The translations under genes were made by a program, and so were the position numbers. Under the pieces are notes generated by a model. That model did no database searches. It was not told the DNA's origin and was given only the letters and a program-made list of their open reading frames with translations. A stretch of 64,000 nucleotides of DNA from positions 1 through 64,000 of the IMG/VR virus record IMGVR_UViG_3300035670_000073; one strand, given 5' to 3'. Positions 56,186 to 64,000 of this stretch are shown piece after piece. Each line of letters starts with the position of its first letter. The first letter of the stretch is position 1. Origin of the DNA: a virus.

Positions 56186-59100
56186 TATTACTTAAAAATA
56201 CAGATAGTAAGATAAACGCAGTCGTACATATAGCAGATATTCATATCAGGCTTACCAAACGCCATGATGAATATCTAACTGTATTCAATAAGTTTTATCA
56301 ATCACTTGAAAAAGTACAAAAATTAAATGCTGTATTGGTTATTGCTGGAGATGTTTTTCATAACAAGAGTGATTTAAGTCCGGAATGTGTAAAGATTGGT
56401 AGCGACTTTCTTAAAAACTGTGCGGATAGAATACCTACTATATTGACTGCAGGTAATCACGATGCTACACTTGCTAACAAGTCACGATTGGATTGTTTGA
56501 CACCCATCGTTGAAGCTCTAGAACACGATAACTTGTATTATTTGAAGAGTACAGATGTATATCGTTATGAAAATATACTATTTAATAATTTCAGTGTATT
56601 TGATGATCCCGACAAATACATTAAGTATACGGATATTCCATCAAAATATAGAATGGAAACCGATCATCACATTGCACTCTTCCACGGGCCCGTACATAAC
56701 GCAATTACAGACATTGGATATGTTGTAAGTAATCGTTCTGTAATGAATGATATGTTTGACGGTCACCACATTGCGATGTTGGGTGATATTCATAAACATC
56801 AAATACTACAGGAGTACGATGATGTTGATAGTAAGCCCGTTATTGTATATGCCGGCTCAATGATTCAACAAAATCACGGCGAAGAACTTAAGGGTCACGG
56901 ATTTTTGATGTGGAATTTGAAACATAAGGTTTTCAAACACTATGAATTACAAAATGATTATGGTTATTATACTATAGAAATCAATAAAGGTAAATTAACA
57001 ACGGACATTAGTAATTTACCTAAAAAAGCTCGTATTCGTACAAAGTGTTTTGAATCTATTCCATCTCAAGTAAAAGAGGTGATGAATGATATCAAAGATA
57101 AGTGTGAGATTCTTGAATCAACATTTATACGAGTAGATGAGGCTGAAGTAGATTTAACGCTTAAAAACGGTCAAGTGTTTGATATTCATAATATCTTGGA
57201 TGTTGATTATCAGAATAAATTGATTGAAGATAATTTACTTGCTAAAAATACTGAAAAGACTTTGATTGAGAAGGTTAAGGAACTTAATAAAACTATCAAT
57301 AAAGAAATTGCTAAGGATAAAGCTCCTAAGAATATTCGTTGGAAGCCTAAGACTTTTGAATTTGATAATATGTTTAGTTACGGTGAAGGTAACTATATTG
57401 ATTTCACTAAGTTGAAGGGTACTATTGGACTATTTGCGCCTAATGCGAGTGGTAAATCTAGTATTATGGATGCTTTAGCTTTTTGTGTATTTGATAAGTT
57501 TAGTAAAGGATTTAAAGCTATACATGTTTTGAATACTCAAAAAATGAGTTTCAAGTGTAAATTCAATTTTGAGGTTAATGGTGTAGATTATTATATTGAA
57601 CGAGAAGGTAAAGCTGATAAGAAAGGTAATGTAAAGGTAGATGTCAAGTTCTATAAGATTGATAAAGGTAATGAAGTACCATTGAATGGCGAAGCTCGTA
57701 GAAGTACGAATGATATTATTAGAGATTATGTTGGTACATATGAAGATTTTATTCTTACGGTACTTAGTATTCAAAACAGTAAGGCTGGATCATTTATTGA
57801 TTTGGGTCAAACTGAACGAAAGGATCTATTATGCCAGTTCATGGGACTAAATTTGTTTGATCAGTTGTATACTATTGCCAATGATAACTTTAAAGAGACT
57901 AATACATTGTTGAAGAATACTAGTAAAGATCAGTTGATATCTGAACTTACGACTGTATCCGGTAGTATTACTACAAATAATAACAACATTGAAACTTATA
58001 CCAATATTGTTAAACAAAAGGAAGGTGAAAAGGATCAACTTAATAATAAGATGTTAGAATTGTCTAATACTCTTATTAAGACCGATTCATTTTCTTTTGA
58101 TATAACTAAGTTGGAACAAGAAAAGGTAGATTTGACTCGTAAGATTGATAAGGTCAATAATAATATCTCATCTGAGGGGGTTAAGTTAAAAACCATTGAA
58201 GATAGTTTAGTTGCATTGACATCATCACTTGCTGAATGTGACGGTATTGATGAAAAGTACGACGAGTACAAGAGTTGGAAACAAAAAGAAACTGAAAAAC
58301 AAAAAGAGATTGATACTCTGAAGCTTGTTATCAAGAATAAGGTAGAAAAACTTAAGAAACTTGAAGAACATAAGTATGATCCTAATTGTACTTATTGCGT
58401 CAACAATATTTTCGTTAAGGATGCTATAAAAACAAAAGAAGATCTTGAGTTGGATAAACAAAAAGCAACTAAAGTAGTTGGCGAGTTTAATGTTATCAAA
58501 GAGAAATTAGATTCTTATGGTGATATTGAAAAACAGAATAAAGAGTGTATCAAGTTAAACAACGAAAAACTTACATTGGAACGAAATAAGAGTTCCGTCA
58601 ATAGTTCCATATTACAGAATGAAAACACTTTAATCAACTTACAAAACAAGTTGAAGGGGGTTGACAATGATATACAAACTTTTTATACAAATAAAGAAGT
58701 CATAGAAAATAATGCAACTATTTTAACCAATGTTGAAAAAGTTAAAGCTGAAATTAAGACCCTTGAGAATGAGATTAAAGCTTTGAATAATAAGTTGTTT
58801 ACAGCTTCCGGCGAAAAAGGCAAGTTGGAACTTCAATATAAGAATCTTACAGATCAACTTAATAAAGTTAAAGAACTTGAAGAAAGTTATGAATCATACA
58901 AGTTATATACAAATATAATAAGTCGTGATGGTATACCTTATGAAATTATAACCAAGACACTTCCAGAAATTGAGAAAGAGGTTAATAATATTCTACATCA
59001 AGTAGTAGAGTTTAGTGTAACATTACATACAGACGGTAAGAATATTATGACTAACATAGTATATGATGATAAGAAATGGCCTCTTGAAATGGCAAGTGGT

Positions 59101-59367
59101 ATGGAAAAGTTTATAAGTGGATTGGCTATTAGAGTTGCACTTATTAATATTAGTAATTTACCGAGACCAAATATTATTTGTATTGACGAAGGATTTGGTT
59201 GTGCCGATAGTGATCATTTAAGTCAAATGGGAGCTTTATTTAGTTATTTGAAGAATCAATTTGATTTTATTTGGGTAATAAGTCATTTGGATCAAATGCG
59301 AGATATGGTTGATAACCAGATCGAAATAAAAAAAGAAAACGGTTATAGTAAGGTGCTATATATTTGA
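56182..59367 (+). CDS. Fused SbcD-SbcC (T4 gp47-gp46) protein
   Basis: A 1061-aa protein that joins an Mre11-type nuclease to a Rad50-type ATPase. Residues about 15-330 have ADIHIR, AGDVFHNK, GNHDAT, FHGPVHN and GDIHKHQ, the metallophosphoesterase motifs. From about 395, FEFDNMFSYGEGNYIDF leads to Walker A APNASGKSS (about 418-426). Coiled coils flank a CTYC zinc hook (about 737-740). C-terminal Walker B IICIDEGFG lies near 1000. In T4 these are two genes, 47 and 46. It would process double-strand ends in recombination-dependent replication. Confidence 0.92.
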   Translation: MILLKNTDSKINAVVHIADIHIRLTKRHDEYLTVFNKFYQSLEKVQKLNAVLVIAGDVFHNKSDLSPECVKIGSDFLKNCADRIPTILTAGNHDATLANKSRLDCLTPIVEALEHDNLYYLKSTDVYRYENILFNNFSVFDDPDKYIKYTDIPSKYRMETDHHIALFHGPVHNAITDIGYVVSNRSVMNDMFDGHHIAMLGDIHKHQILQEYDDVDSKPVIVYAGSMIQQNHGEELKGHGFLMWNLKHKVFKHYELQNDYGYYTIEINKGKLTTDISNLPKKARIRTKCFESIPSQVKEVMNDIKDKCEILESTFIRVDEAEVDLTLKNGQVFDIHNILDVDYQNKLIEDNLLAKNTEKTLIEKVKELNKTINKEIAKDKAPKNIRWKPKTFEFDNMFSYGEGNYIDFTKLKGTIGLFAPNASGKSSIMDALAFCVFDKFSKGFKAIHVLNTQKMSFKCKFNFEVNGVDYYIEREGKADKKGNVKVDVKFYKIDKGNEVPLNGEARRSTNDIIRDYVGTYEDFILTVLSIQNSKAGSFIDLGQTERKDLLCQFMGLNLFDQLYTIANDNFKETNTLLKNTSKDQLISELTTVSGSITTNNNNIETYTNIVKQKEGEKDQLNNKMLELSNTLIKTDSFSFDITKLEQEKVDLTRKIDKVNNNISSEGVKLKTIEDSLVALTSSLAECDGIDEKYDEYKSWKQKETEKQKEIDTLKLVIKNKVEKLKKLEEHKYDPNCTYCVNNIFVKDAIKTKEDLELDKQKATKVVGEFNVIKEKLDSYGDIEKQNKECIKLNNEKLTLERNKSSVNSSILQNENTLINLQNKLKGVDNDIQTFYTNKEVIENNATILTNVEKVKAEIKTLENEIKALNNKLFTASGEKGKLELQYKNLTDQLNKVKELEESYESYKLYTNIISRDGIPYEIITKTLPEIEKEVNNILHQVVEFSVTLHTDGKNIMTNIVYDDKKWPLEMASGMEKFISGLAIRVALINISNLPRPNIICIDEGFGCADSDHLSQMGALFSYLKNQFDFIWVISHLDQMRDMVDNQIEIKKENGYSKVLYI

Positions 59368-59368
59368 T

Positions 59369-60343
59369 ATGTTTATTTCTGATAGAGTATCTGTACCAAA
59401 TTTCGGCGAATTAACAATTAATGTTTGTGAAAATGGCACTTTTAGTACTATTAATGATTTTTCTATAAATTTTGAATTTATTATAGTTATAAAGAGCTTA
59501 GATACTTCACTGATCACACATGTAATGTATCATCATTGTCCAGTAGGTTATAATAATTGGACATATAATAACGAACTTTATTTTATAAAAGACATTATAA
59601 ATAAAAAGCATCCTGGATTTTCAATTGAAATATATGACAATTCCATGCAAACTTTATTATTATCCAAAAATTATCATGGAACTAAAAACTTTGTTTGTTT
59701 AGATTTAAGATCCAAACATTTGGATGTAACATATCCACCATATCATACTTTTTTTTATAAAGAAAATTTTAAAAATAAATGTGATGTTAGAGATAATGAT
59801 GTAATTTACGATTTGGGAGCTAATGTTGGTGCTTTTTCATTATATTGTTCTAATTTTAATATCAAAAAAATATATGCATTTGAACCAAATCCCGAAGTTG
59901 TACCATATCTTACAGAGAATTTAAATAAATATGGAAAAAATACAACAGTTTTTGACAAAGCGGTTTTAACTGAATTTAAAACTGTAAAGCTCGGATCTGT
60001 TGAATCAGATTCGAATACAGGAGGTTATTTTATTGCGGATAATGGAACAATTGAGGTTGAAAGTATAAATTTAGAAAGTTTTGTATTAAAAAATAATTTA
60101 GAATTACCAACTTATTTAAAAATTGACATCGAAGGCAGCGAATATGATTTTTTTGAAAAAACGAGCGATGATTTTTTCAAAAAAGTGAGATGTATATTTT
60201 TGGAATTTCACAATAACGATGGCAAAAATATTTTAAAAATAGTTGAAAGATTTAAAAAAATGGGATATGAAATATATCATGAACCAAATGCACTTGATTA
60301 TAAAATATCTCATATGAATACTATTTATTTTAAAAAATTATGA
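59369..60343 (+). CDS. FkbM-family methyltransferase
   Basis: A 324-aa protein. The SAM-binding motif DVIYDLGANVGAFSLYCSNF (about 146-165) is followed by IYAFEPNPEVVPYLTENLNK and the later LPTYLKIDIEGSEYDFF (about 248-265), the diagnostic FkbM order. An N-terminal 130-residue domain is unrecognised. FkbM enzymes O-methylate sugars or small molecules. It starts one base after the fusion gene and overlaps the next gene by 4 nt, so it belongs to a glycan set joined to the replication operon. Confidence 0.85.
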   Translation: MFISDRVSVPNFGELTINVCENGTFSTINDFSINFEFIIVIKSLDTSLITHVMYHHCPVGYNNWTYNNELYFIKDIINKKHPGFSIEIYDNSMQTLLLSKNYHGTKNFVCLDLRSKHLDVTYPPYHTFFYKENFKNKCDVRDNDVIYDLGANVGAFSLYCSNFNIKKIYAFEPNPEVVPYLTENLNKYGKNTTVFDKAVLTEFKTVKLGSVESDSNTGGYFIADNGTIEVESINLESFVLKNNLELPTYLKIDIEGSEYDFFEKTSDDFFKKVRCIFLEFHNNDGKNILKIVERFKKMGYEIYHEPNALDYKISHMNTIYFKKL

Positions 60344-62340
60344 AAAAATTGTTATTTGTAGCACCTCATCTTTCCACAGGAGGACAACCGCAATATTTAT
60401 TAAAAAAAATAAAAGCGTTAAACGATGAATATGAAATTCATTGTGTAGAATATAATGATCATACCGGGGGCGTATTAATTGTACAACGAGAACAAGTACA
60501 AAAACTTTGTGGTGAGAGATTTTATGTTTTGGATAATAATAAAAATAAATTGTTAGAAATAATCGAAAAAGTTAATCCTGATATAATTCATTTTGAAGAA
60601 ATGCCTGAGTATTTCATGGATATGAATTTGGCATTTAAAATTTATAAAAAAGATCGATATTATAAAATTATAGAAACTTCTCACGATAGCAGTTTTAATT
60701 CTGATAGGAAAAGAGTTTTTCCTGATCAATTTATTTTTGTTAGTAACTATCAGAAACAAAATGTAGAATCATTAAATATTGAATCCGATGTAATCGAATA
60801 TCCAATTGCTGTTAAGTTGAGGAAAAATCGTGATGAAGGTCTTAAGTTTTTGGGATTGGATATAAATAAAAAACATGTGTTTCATGTAGGTCTATTCACC
60901 CCTCGGAAAAATCAAAAAGAATTTATTGATTATGCACGTGCAATGGAAAATGAAAATGTACAGTTTCATTGTATAGGTAACATGGCAGATAATTTTAAAT
61001 TTTATTGGGAACCACTTTTAAAAAATTTACCAAAAAATGTTAAAGTGTGGGGAGAACGAAAAGATGTAGACAATTTTTATAGTTGTATGGATCTTTTTCT
61101 ATTTACGAGTCGTGGTCACGCGACCGATAAAGAAACGGCACCGATTGTTATAAAAGAATCGATTTCTTTTAATGTCCCTTCCTTGTTATACAATTTACCA
61201 GTTTACTTGGATAAATATAATAAGTTTGATAATATTAATTATCTGGATGAATACAATTTTCAGAAAAATGTTAATTTAATAAAGCGAAAATTGGGATTTA
61301 TTGAATCCGATGATGTGATTCTTAAAAAAGATAAAAAAGATATAATTGTTATTATTTCAACACATCCAAATCATATATCAATTGAAAATGCAACGAAAAT
61401 GTGTATTGAAAAAATTAAAAAATCCGGATATAAAGTTTTATTGACTTCACATTATCCAGTATCAAATAGTTTGCAAAATTTAGTCGATTATTATGTCTTT
61501 GATAAAAATAATCCTATATTAAAACACAATTTTTATAATCAGTGGCATTACTCGGATTTAAATTTTTCTGCAAAAGTTAATTTTGCGGCATCTGACAATG
61601 ATGATTACCATGGCCTAGCTGTACATTTAAATTATTTTAATGGTATAAGTTATGCAAAATCGTTGGGTTTTAAAAAATCTATTTGTTTGAACTATGATGT
61701 TATAGTTGATGAAAGTGATTTTTCACAACTAGAAAAAATGGAAAATGTTTTAGAAAAAAAAGATGCGTTTTTCTTTTATAATAAAGCGTCGGAAGGCGAT
61801 ACATTAAAAACTGTACTTTTTAGTGTTAATAATGATTTTTATTTAAAACGATTTAAATATTATTCACCGATTGAATACATGAATATTGTTTATAAATTTG
61901 AATGTAGCAACGGTTTAGAACAATTTTATTTTAATATTCTTAAAGATTATAAAGATTTTATTTTTATAGATTATCAACATAACGAAGAAACTTTTTTGAA
62001 AAACAGCAAACTGAATGCTTTTTCAATGGTAGAATATTTAACAGTTCTTCCGAATAAAAAAAATAATCAGTTTGTAATATTTAGCGTTTTCAGTAATAAA
62101 GTCGATGATCGTATTAATAATATGATTGTTAAAGAAAATGAAATTGTAGTTGATCAAAAATCGTTTGATATTAAAAATAATAATTTTTATTATTTATCAC
62201 ATCCATTCAAAGAAAATTGTGAATATGAAATAGAATCGGTTTTAACTGATAATAAGAATAATATTTTAAAAAGATATATAAAAAAGTTTAAAACAACCGA
62301 TGATATAGATATTAATGGTTATATTGATTTTAAAAAATGA
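60340..62340 (+). CDS. Two-domain glycosyltransferase (GT4 plus second domain)
   Basis: A 666-aa protein. Residues 1-320 form a GT4/GT-B pair: LLFVAPHLSTGGQPQYLLKK near the start, DIIHFEEMPEY, VFH VGLFTPRKNQKEF at about 180, and KETAPIVIKESISFNVPSLL at about 265 (the E-x7-E-like donor site). A second domain from about 330 (DIIVIISTHPNHISIENATK onward) looks like another transferase of GT2 style. It would build a surface glycan with its neighbours. The start overlaps the preceding stop (ATGA). Confidence 0.75.
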   Translation: MKKLLFVAPHLSTGGQPQYLLKKIKALNDEYEIHCVEYNDHTGGVLIVQREQVQKLCGERFYVLDNNKNKLLEIIEKVNPDIIHFEEMPEYFMDMNLAFKIYKKDRYYKIIETSHDSSFNSDRKRVFPDQFIFVSNYQKQNVESLNIESDVIEYPIAVKLRKNRDEGLKFLGLDINKKHVFHVGLFTPRKNQKEFIDYARAMENENVQFHCIGNMADNFKFYWEPLLKNLPKNVKVWGERKDVDNFYSCMDLFLFTSRGHATDKETAPIVIKESISFNVPSLLYNLPVYLDKYNKFDNINYLDEYNFQKNVNLIKRKLGFIESDDVILKKDKKDIIVIISTHPNHISIENATKMCIEKIKKSGYKVLLTSHYPVSNSLQNLVDYYVFDKNNPILKHNFYNQWHYSDLNFSAKVNFAASDNDDYHGLAVHLNYFNGISYAKSLGFKKSICLNYDVIVDESDFSQLEKMENVLEKKDAFFFYNKASEGDTLKTVLFSVNNDFYLKRFKYYSPIEYMNIVYKFECSNGLEQFYFNILKDYKDFIFIDYQHNEETFLKNSKLNAFSMVEYLTVLPNKKNNQFVIFSVFSNKVDDRINNMIVKENEIVVDQKSFDIKNNNFYYLSHPFKENCEYEIESVLTDNKNNILKRYIKKFKTTDDIDINGYIDFKK

Positions 62341-64000
62341 AAGTTATACAAGTACATCTAGGTCTGTTACCAATTCCACCTAATGGTTGGGGTGCTGTAG
62401 AAAAAATTATTTGGGAATATCATCAAAATTTGAATAAAAATGGATTGAGATGTGAAATAAAATATTTAAATGATATAACATACACAGATGACACTATAGT
62501 TCATGTACATGTTGCTAACTTAGCTAATGAATGTCATAAACGAGGTATTCCTTATATATTCACTATTCACGACCATCATGCTTATTTGTACGGAAAAAAC
62601 TCTGCATCATTTAGAGAAAATTTACAAGCTATTGAAAATAGTGTTTTATCGACTTGTCCGGCAAAATATTTAGTAGATTATTTTGGTAGTAAAAAATTAA
62701 GATATTTTCCACACGCCGTTAATACGGACCAATTTGTTTATAAAAATAAAATCAAATCAAATATTAAATTGCTTTGTGTTGCAAATAATGGATACGCAAA
62801 TAATCCATCGGCGGATCGGAAAGGATTTAGATATGCTATTCAAGCGGCTAAAGATTTGAATTTGCCAATTACAGTTGCGGGTCCATCTAATAATAAGATA
62901 TTTTTTGAATCTCTAAGTCAAGAATTGAACAATTATGAAAAATTAAACAAAGTATTTGATTTAAATGAAAATGATTTGATTGAATTATATAACGATCATG
63001 ACATTTTTATACATGCATCTGAATTAGAAGCAGGTCATCCAAATTTAACATTATTAGAAGCTATGAGTTGTGGTTTGCCAGTTGTAGCTACATTTGAAGA
63101 AAAAAAATATGATGGTATGATAGTCGTAAATAGAGATGTAGAAGAAATTAAAAACGCGGTTCAAACTATCGTAGGTAACTACAAACATTATCAAGATATA
63201 TCTTTAAAAACTGCCAAAATAAATTGTTATACAAATCGTATAAACGAACTAATTTCTTTATATGATTTGTATACAGAAAAACTTTTCGGTCAGAAATTTA
63301 AGACGATATATGAAAATGTAAATACATGTATAAAAGAAAATATAACTAAAAATACATTTTTTAATTTTTCATTTGATGATAAAGCTTTTGTAGAAATAAC
63401 AAATCCGGATGATCCAAATCAAATTTTTAATGTTAAGTTTATAAATAAAAACAATGATACACTAAATTACGAATCCGATTTAAAACATAATATGTGGGCG
63501 AGTTGTAATTATAATTACTATGTACCTTTTAATATACAAATTCGATCAAATAATCAACTTGTAGAAGATTTTTATTTAAATTTAAAAAATAAAAAAGTTT
63601 TAATAGAATATGAAGCAAATTCACTTGGAGATCAAATAGCTTGGATGCCGGTTGTAGAACAGTTTAGAAAAAAACATGAATGTGATTTGTATGTCAAATT
63701 TCCATTGAATTCATTATTTGAATCAAAATATCCAAATATTAAATTTATAAAAGAAAGAAAAGAAAAATTTTACGCTGTTTACAAATTAGGTTGGTATGTT
63801 GATGAAAAAACAGGTGTAAATAAAGATAGACATAGAATCGATCCACGTAAAGTATCACTACAACAAGTAGCAAGTGATTATTTGGGTCTTGATTATTATC
63901 CGGAAAAATGTTTAATTGATTTAAATATTAAAGATAGACCTTTAAATGAAAAATATGTAGTAATTGCAACACAAAGTACATCTCAAGCAAAGTATTGGAA
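62337..64000 (+). CDS. GT4 plus heptosyltransferase-like fusion, partial
   Basis: An open frame from ATG 62337 (ATGA overlap) to the window end, 554 codons without stop. The N-terminal GT4 part begins VIQVHLGLLPIPPNGWGAVE and has EAGHPNLTLLEAMSCGLPVV (about 229-248), the donor-binding E-x7-E region. From about 419, VLIEYEANSLGDQIAWMPVV, then DLYVKFPLNSLF and RKVSLQQVASDYLGLDY, resembles GT9 enzymes of the autotransporter O-heptosyltransferase type. Fusion of two transferases suggests sequential sugar additions. The 3' end is missing. Confidence 0.75.
   Translation, partial: MKVIQVHLGLLPIPPNGWGAVEKIIWEYHQNLNKNGLRCEIKYLNDITYTDDTIVHVHVANLANECHKRGIPYIFTIHDHHAYLYGKNSASFRENLQAIENSVLSTCPAKYLVDYFGSKKLRYFPHAVNTDQFVYKNKIKSNIKLLCVANNGYANNPSADRKGFRYAIQAAKDLNLPITVAGPSNNKIFFESLSQELNNYEKLNKVFDLNENDLIELYNDHDIFIHASELEAGHPNLTLLEAMSCGLPVVATFEEKKYDGMIVVNRDVEEIKNAVQTIVGNYKHYQDISLKTAKINCYTNRINELISLYDLYTEKLFGQKFKTIYENVNTCIKENITKNTFFNFSFDDKAFVEITNPDDPNQIFNVKFINKNNDTLNYESDLKHNMWASCNYNYYVPFNIQIRSNNQLVEDFYLNLKNKKVLIEYEANSLGDQIAWMPVVEQFRKKHECDLYVKFPLNSLFESKYPNIKFIKERKEKFYAVYKLGWYVDEKTGVNKDRHRIDPRKVSLQQVASDYLGLDYYPEKCLIDLNIKDRPLNEKYVVIATQSTSQAKYW

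Noticed and set aside
1-64000. CRISPR array or reassigned stop codon.
   Set aside because: No regularly spaced repeats were seen. TAA, TAG and TGA all end genes normally, and the tRNAs read standard codons.

Overview
The window is an internal, AT-rich segment of a large tailed-phage genome (T4-like myovirus, Caudoviricetes). The sequence shows a baseplate block (gp25-like, gp6-like and OB-fold spike proteins), a gp55-like late sigma factor, a PhoH ATPase, a DnaG-type primase, a RuvC-like nuclease, a fused gp47/gp46 (Mre11-Rad50) protein and a large tRNA set. The likely host belongs to the Verrucomicrobiota/Lentisphaerota/Planctomycetota group. This is inferred from one gene (11463-12128) with the FTLIE prepilin start and an H-X9-D motif typical of pseudopilins in those phyla. 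It is a hint, not proof.

Layout. 1-1225: no protein gene; folded RNA domains, a clear tRNA-Asp and two degenerate tRNA-like units. 1226-6333: small, less AT-rich early-type genes. Most are preceded by a near-identical sigma70-like promoter (TTGAC[A/T]-16 or 17-TA[N]ACT) whose -10 box ends only 4-17 nt before the ATG, so several transcripts should be leaderless. A GIY-YIG homing endonuclease sits beside the remnant of a paralogous gene. 6641-10332: acyltransferase, glycosyltransferase-like and carbamoyltransferase genes (glycan decoration). 10333-12281 and 19444-22834: two RNA arrays. Each starts with a promoter, a short terminated transcript, a second promoter and a duplicated conserved leader RNA. 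They then carry tRNAs for Thr, His, Cys, Trp, Asn, Tyr, Phe(-like), Ile, Val, Pro, Leu, Ser(2), Gly(2), Gln and Ala, and a tmRNA with a readable tag ending in ALAA. HNH endonucleases interrupt the second array. Five of these tRNAs have an altered elbow (T-loop AGCGTTA or GGCAGYA instead of TTCRANN).

12306-25653: auxiliary genes (glycosyltransferase, acetyltransferase, SNase, beta-helix and Ig-like tail proteins, an outer-membrane barrel, PhoH, small proteins). 25676-32589: four adhesin/fibre-like genes, three of them with a related N-terminus. 32720-35700: small heat-shock protein, membrane coiled-coil protein, late sigma factor. 35744-54713: baseplate and tail cluster, all on +, tightly packed. 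54726-59367: replication/recombination (RuvC-like, primase, SbcD-SbcC fusion). 59369-64000: methyltransferase and two multi-domain glycosyltransferases, the last running off the window.

How the parts could work together: the early genes would be expressed from strong short-leader promoters. The tRNA/tmRNA arrays would support translation of AT-rich late genes. The gp55-like sigma would drive late transcription of the structural block. The scattered glycan genes would modify phage or host surface sugars. Functions beyond recognised families are inference. No database search was possible.
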